The notes below the pieces were generated by a model that saw nothing but the letters and a program-made list of their open reading frames with translations, was not told the origin of the DNA and did not search any database. Positions 63,751 through 64,000 of a stretch of DNA of 64,000 nt are shown here, piece by piece; the stretch's first letter is position 1; every line of letters starts with the position of its first letter. This DNA is from Paenibacillus sp. FSL H8-0048 (GTDB lineage Bacteria > Bacillota > Bacilli > Paenibacillales > Paenibacillaceae): assembly GCF_038002825.1 (NCBI RefSeq), contig NZ_JBBODF010000001.1, forward strand, positions 6,510,001 through 6,574,000, read 5' to 3'. Position numbers and translations under genes: made by a program.

Positions 63751-63999
63751 TCAATCTTCGGTAAGTTTTAATTCAATAAGATGTTTGCAATGAGGGCACT
63801 TTTTTTCTAGGGTAAATGTCTTCTTATCGTTAATAGTGAGCAAAGAGATTAACTGGATGAACAATCCCGGTAATGATAAAGCGGCAAGTATGAGGGTTAG
63901 TCGATTCATTATTGCTGCATTGGTAATAGCTTGATCATCAAAGAAGGCTAAGAAAATCATGATTGAGATCATGAAAATCACACCAACTATTGCAAACAT
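63751..63999 (-). CDS. Small membrane protein with CPHC motif (may start outside window)
   Basis: These 82 residues hold two hydrophobic helices (about 1-20 and 32-55) and a soluble end, KKCPHCKHLIELKLTED, with a CxxC pair that may be half a zinc ribbon. The first codon is at the window edge, so the true start and ribosome site cannot be seen. The stop codon touches the integrase remnant. I do not recognise the family; it may be cargo of the element whose integrase remnant follows. Confidence 0.55.
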   Translation of the reverse strand: MFAIVGVIFMISIMIFLAFFDDQAITNAAIMNRLTLILAALSLPGLFIQLISLLTINDKKTFTLEKKCPHCKHLIELKLTED

Positions 64000-64000
64000 A

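Overview
The window comes from a spore-forming member of the Bacillales, most likely Paenibacillus or a close relative. The gene order follows the Bacillus subtilis dcw/spoIIG/ylm/pyr chromosome segment. It carries sporulation genes (spoVD, spoVE, spoIIGA, sigE, sigG, a yteA-type gene) and a meso-DAP type murE. The coding GC is higher than in Bacillus, and the locus uses dapL and a eukaryote-like IleRS. The genus is an inference from synteny and style, not a database result.

Layout. 1-2.5 kb: the 3' end of bshC (bacillithiol) and an S-adenosylhomocysteine hydrolase. 2.5-21.6 kb: the division and cell wall (dcw) cluster mraZ-rsmH-ftsL-pbpB-spoVD-murE-murF-mraY-murD-spoVE-murG-murA-divIB-ftsA-ftsZ, with an MraZ-type operator in front and murA where B. 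subtilis has murB. 21.7-22.5 kb: an Rpn-type nuclease gene. 22.6-25.3 kb: the early and forespore sigma factor block spoIIGA-sigE-sigG. 25.5-29.7 kb: ymxH/ylmC-pgeF-ylmE-sepF-ylmG-ylmH-divIVA. 29.8-43.2 kb: a large insertion relative to the B. subtilis divIVA-ileS junction. It holds a small exosporium-like protein gene on the minus strand, a CgeB-type glycosyltransferase, and an eleven-gene spore-coat polysaccharide (sps)/pseudaminic acid operon.

43.2-50.3 kb: an isoleucine T-box leader, a ~300-bp palindromic repeat element, ileS, a DUF5665 membrane protein, a yteA-type gene on the minus strand, lspA and rluD. 50.5-52.6 kb: dapL and a GNAT acetyltransferase, surrounded by short repeats. 52.8-62.4 kb: palindromic intergenic repeats, then the pyrimidine operon pyrR-pyrB-pyrC-carA-carB-pyrF-pyrE under a PyrR attenuator, without pyrP, pyrK or pyrD. 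62.4-64 kb: a repeat-rich gap, a 54-codon ORF, tRNA-fMet and tRNA-Ile(CAU), then an integrase remnant and a small membrane protein on the minus strand.

How the parts fit. The left half makes lipid II and the divisome, and includes the sporulation paralogues (SpoVD/SpoVE) needed for spore cortex. The sigma factor block drives spore gene expression. The inserted sugar locus encodes every step expected for a CMP-activated nonulosonic acid (dehydratase, aminotransferase, acetyltransferase, UDP-sugar hydrolase, synthase, cytidylyltransferase-like domain) plus SpsA-, SpsB- and CgeB-type transferases. Its likely product is a sialic-acid-like glycan on the spore surface. The most unusual elements are the SpsE-SpsF fusion, the palindromic element between the ileS T-box and ileS, a triple 14-bp repeat in the pgeF promoter, and a palindrome over the dapL promoter.
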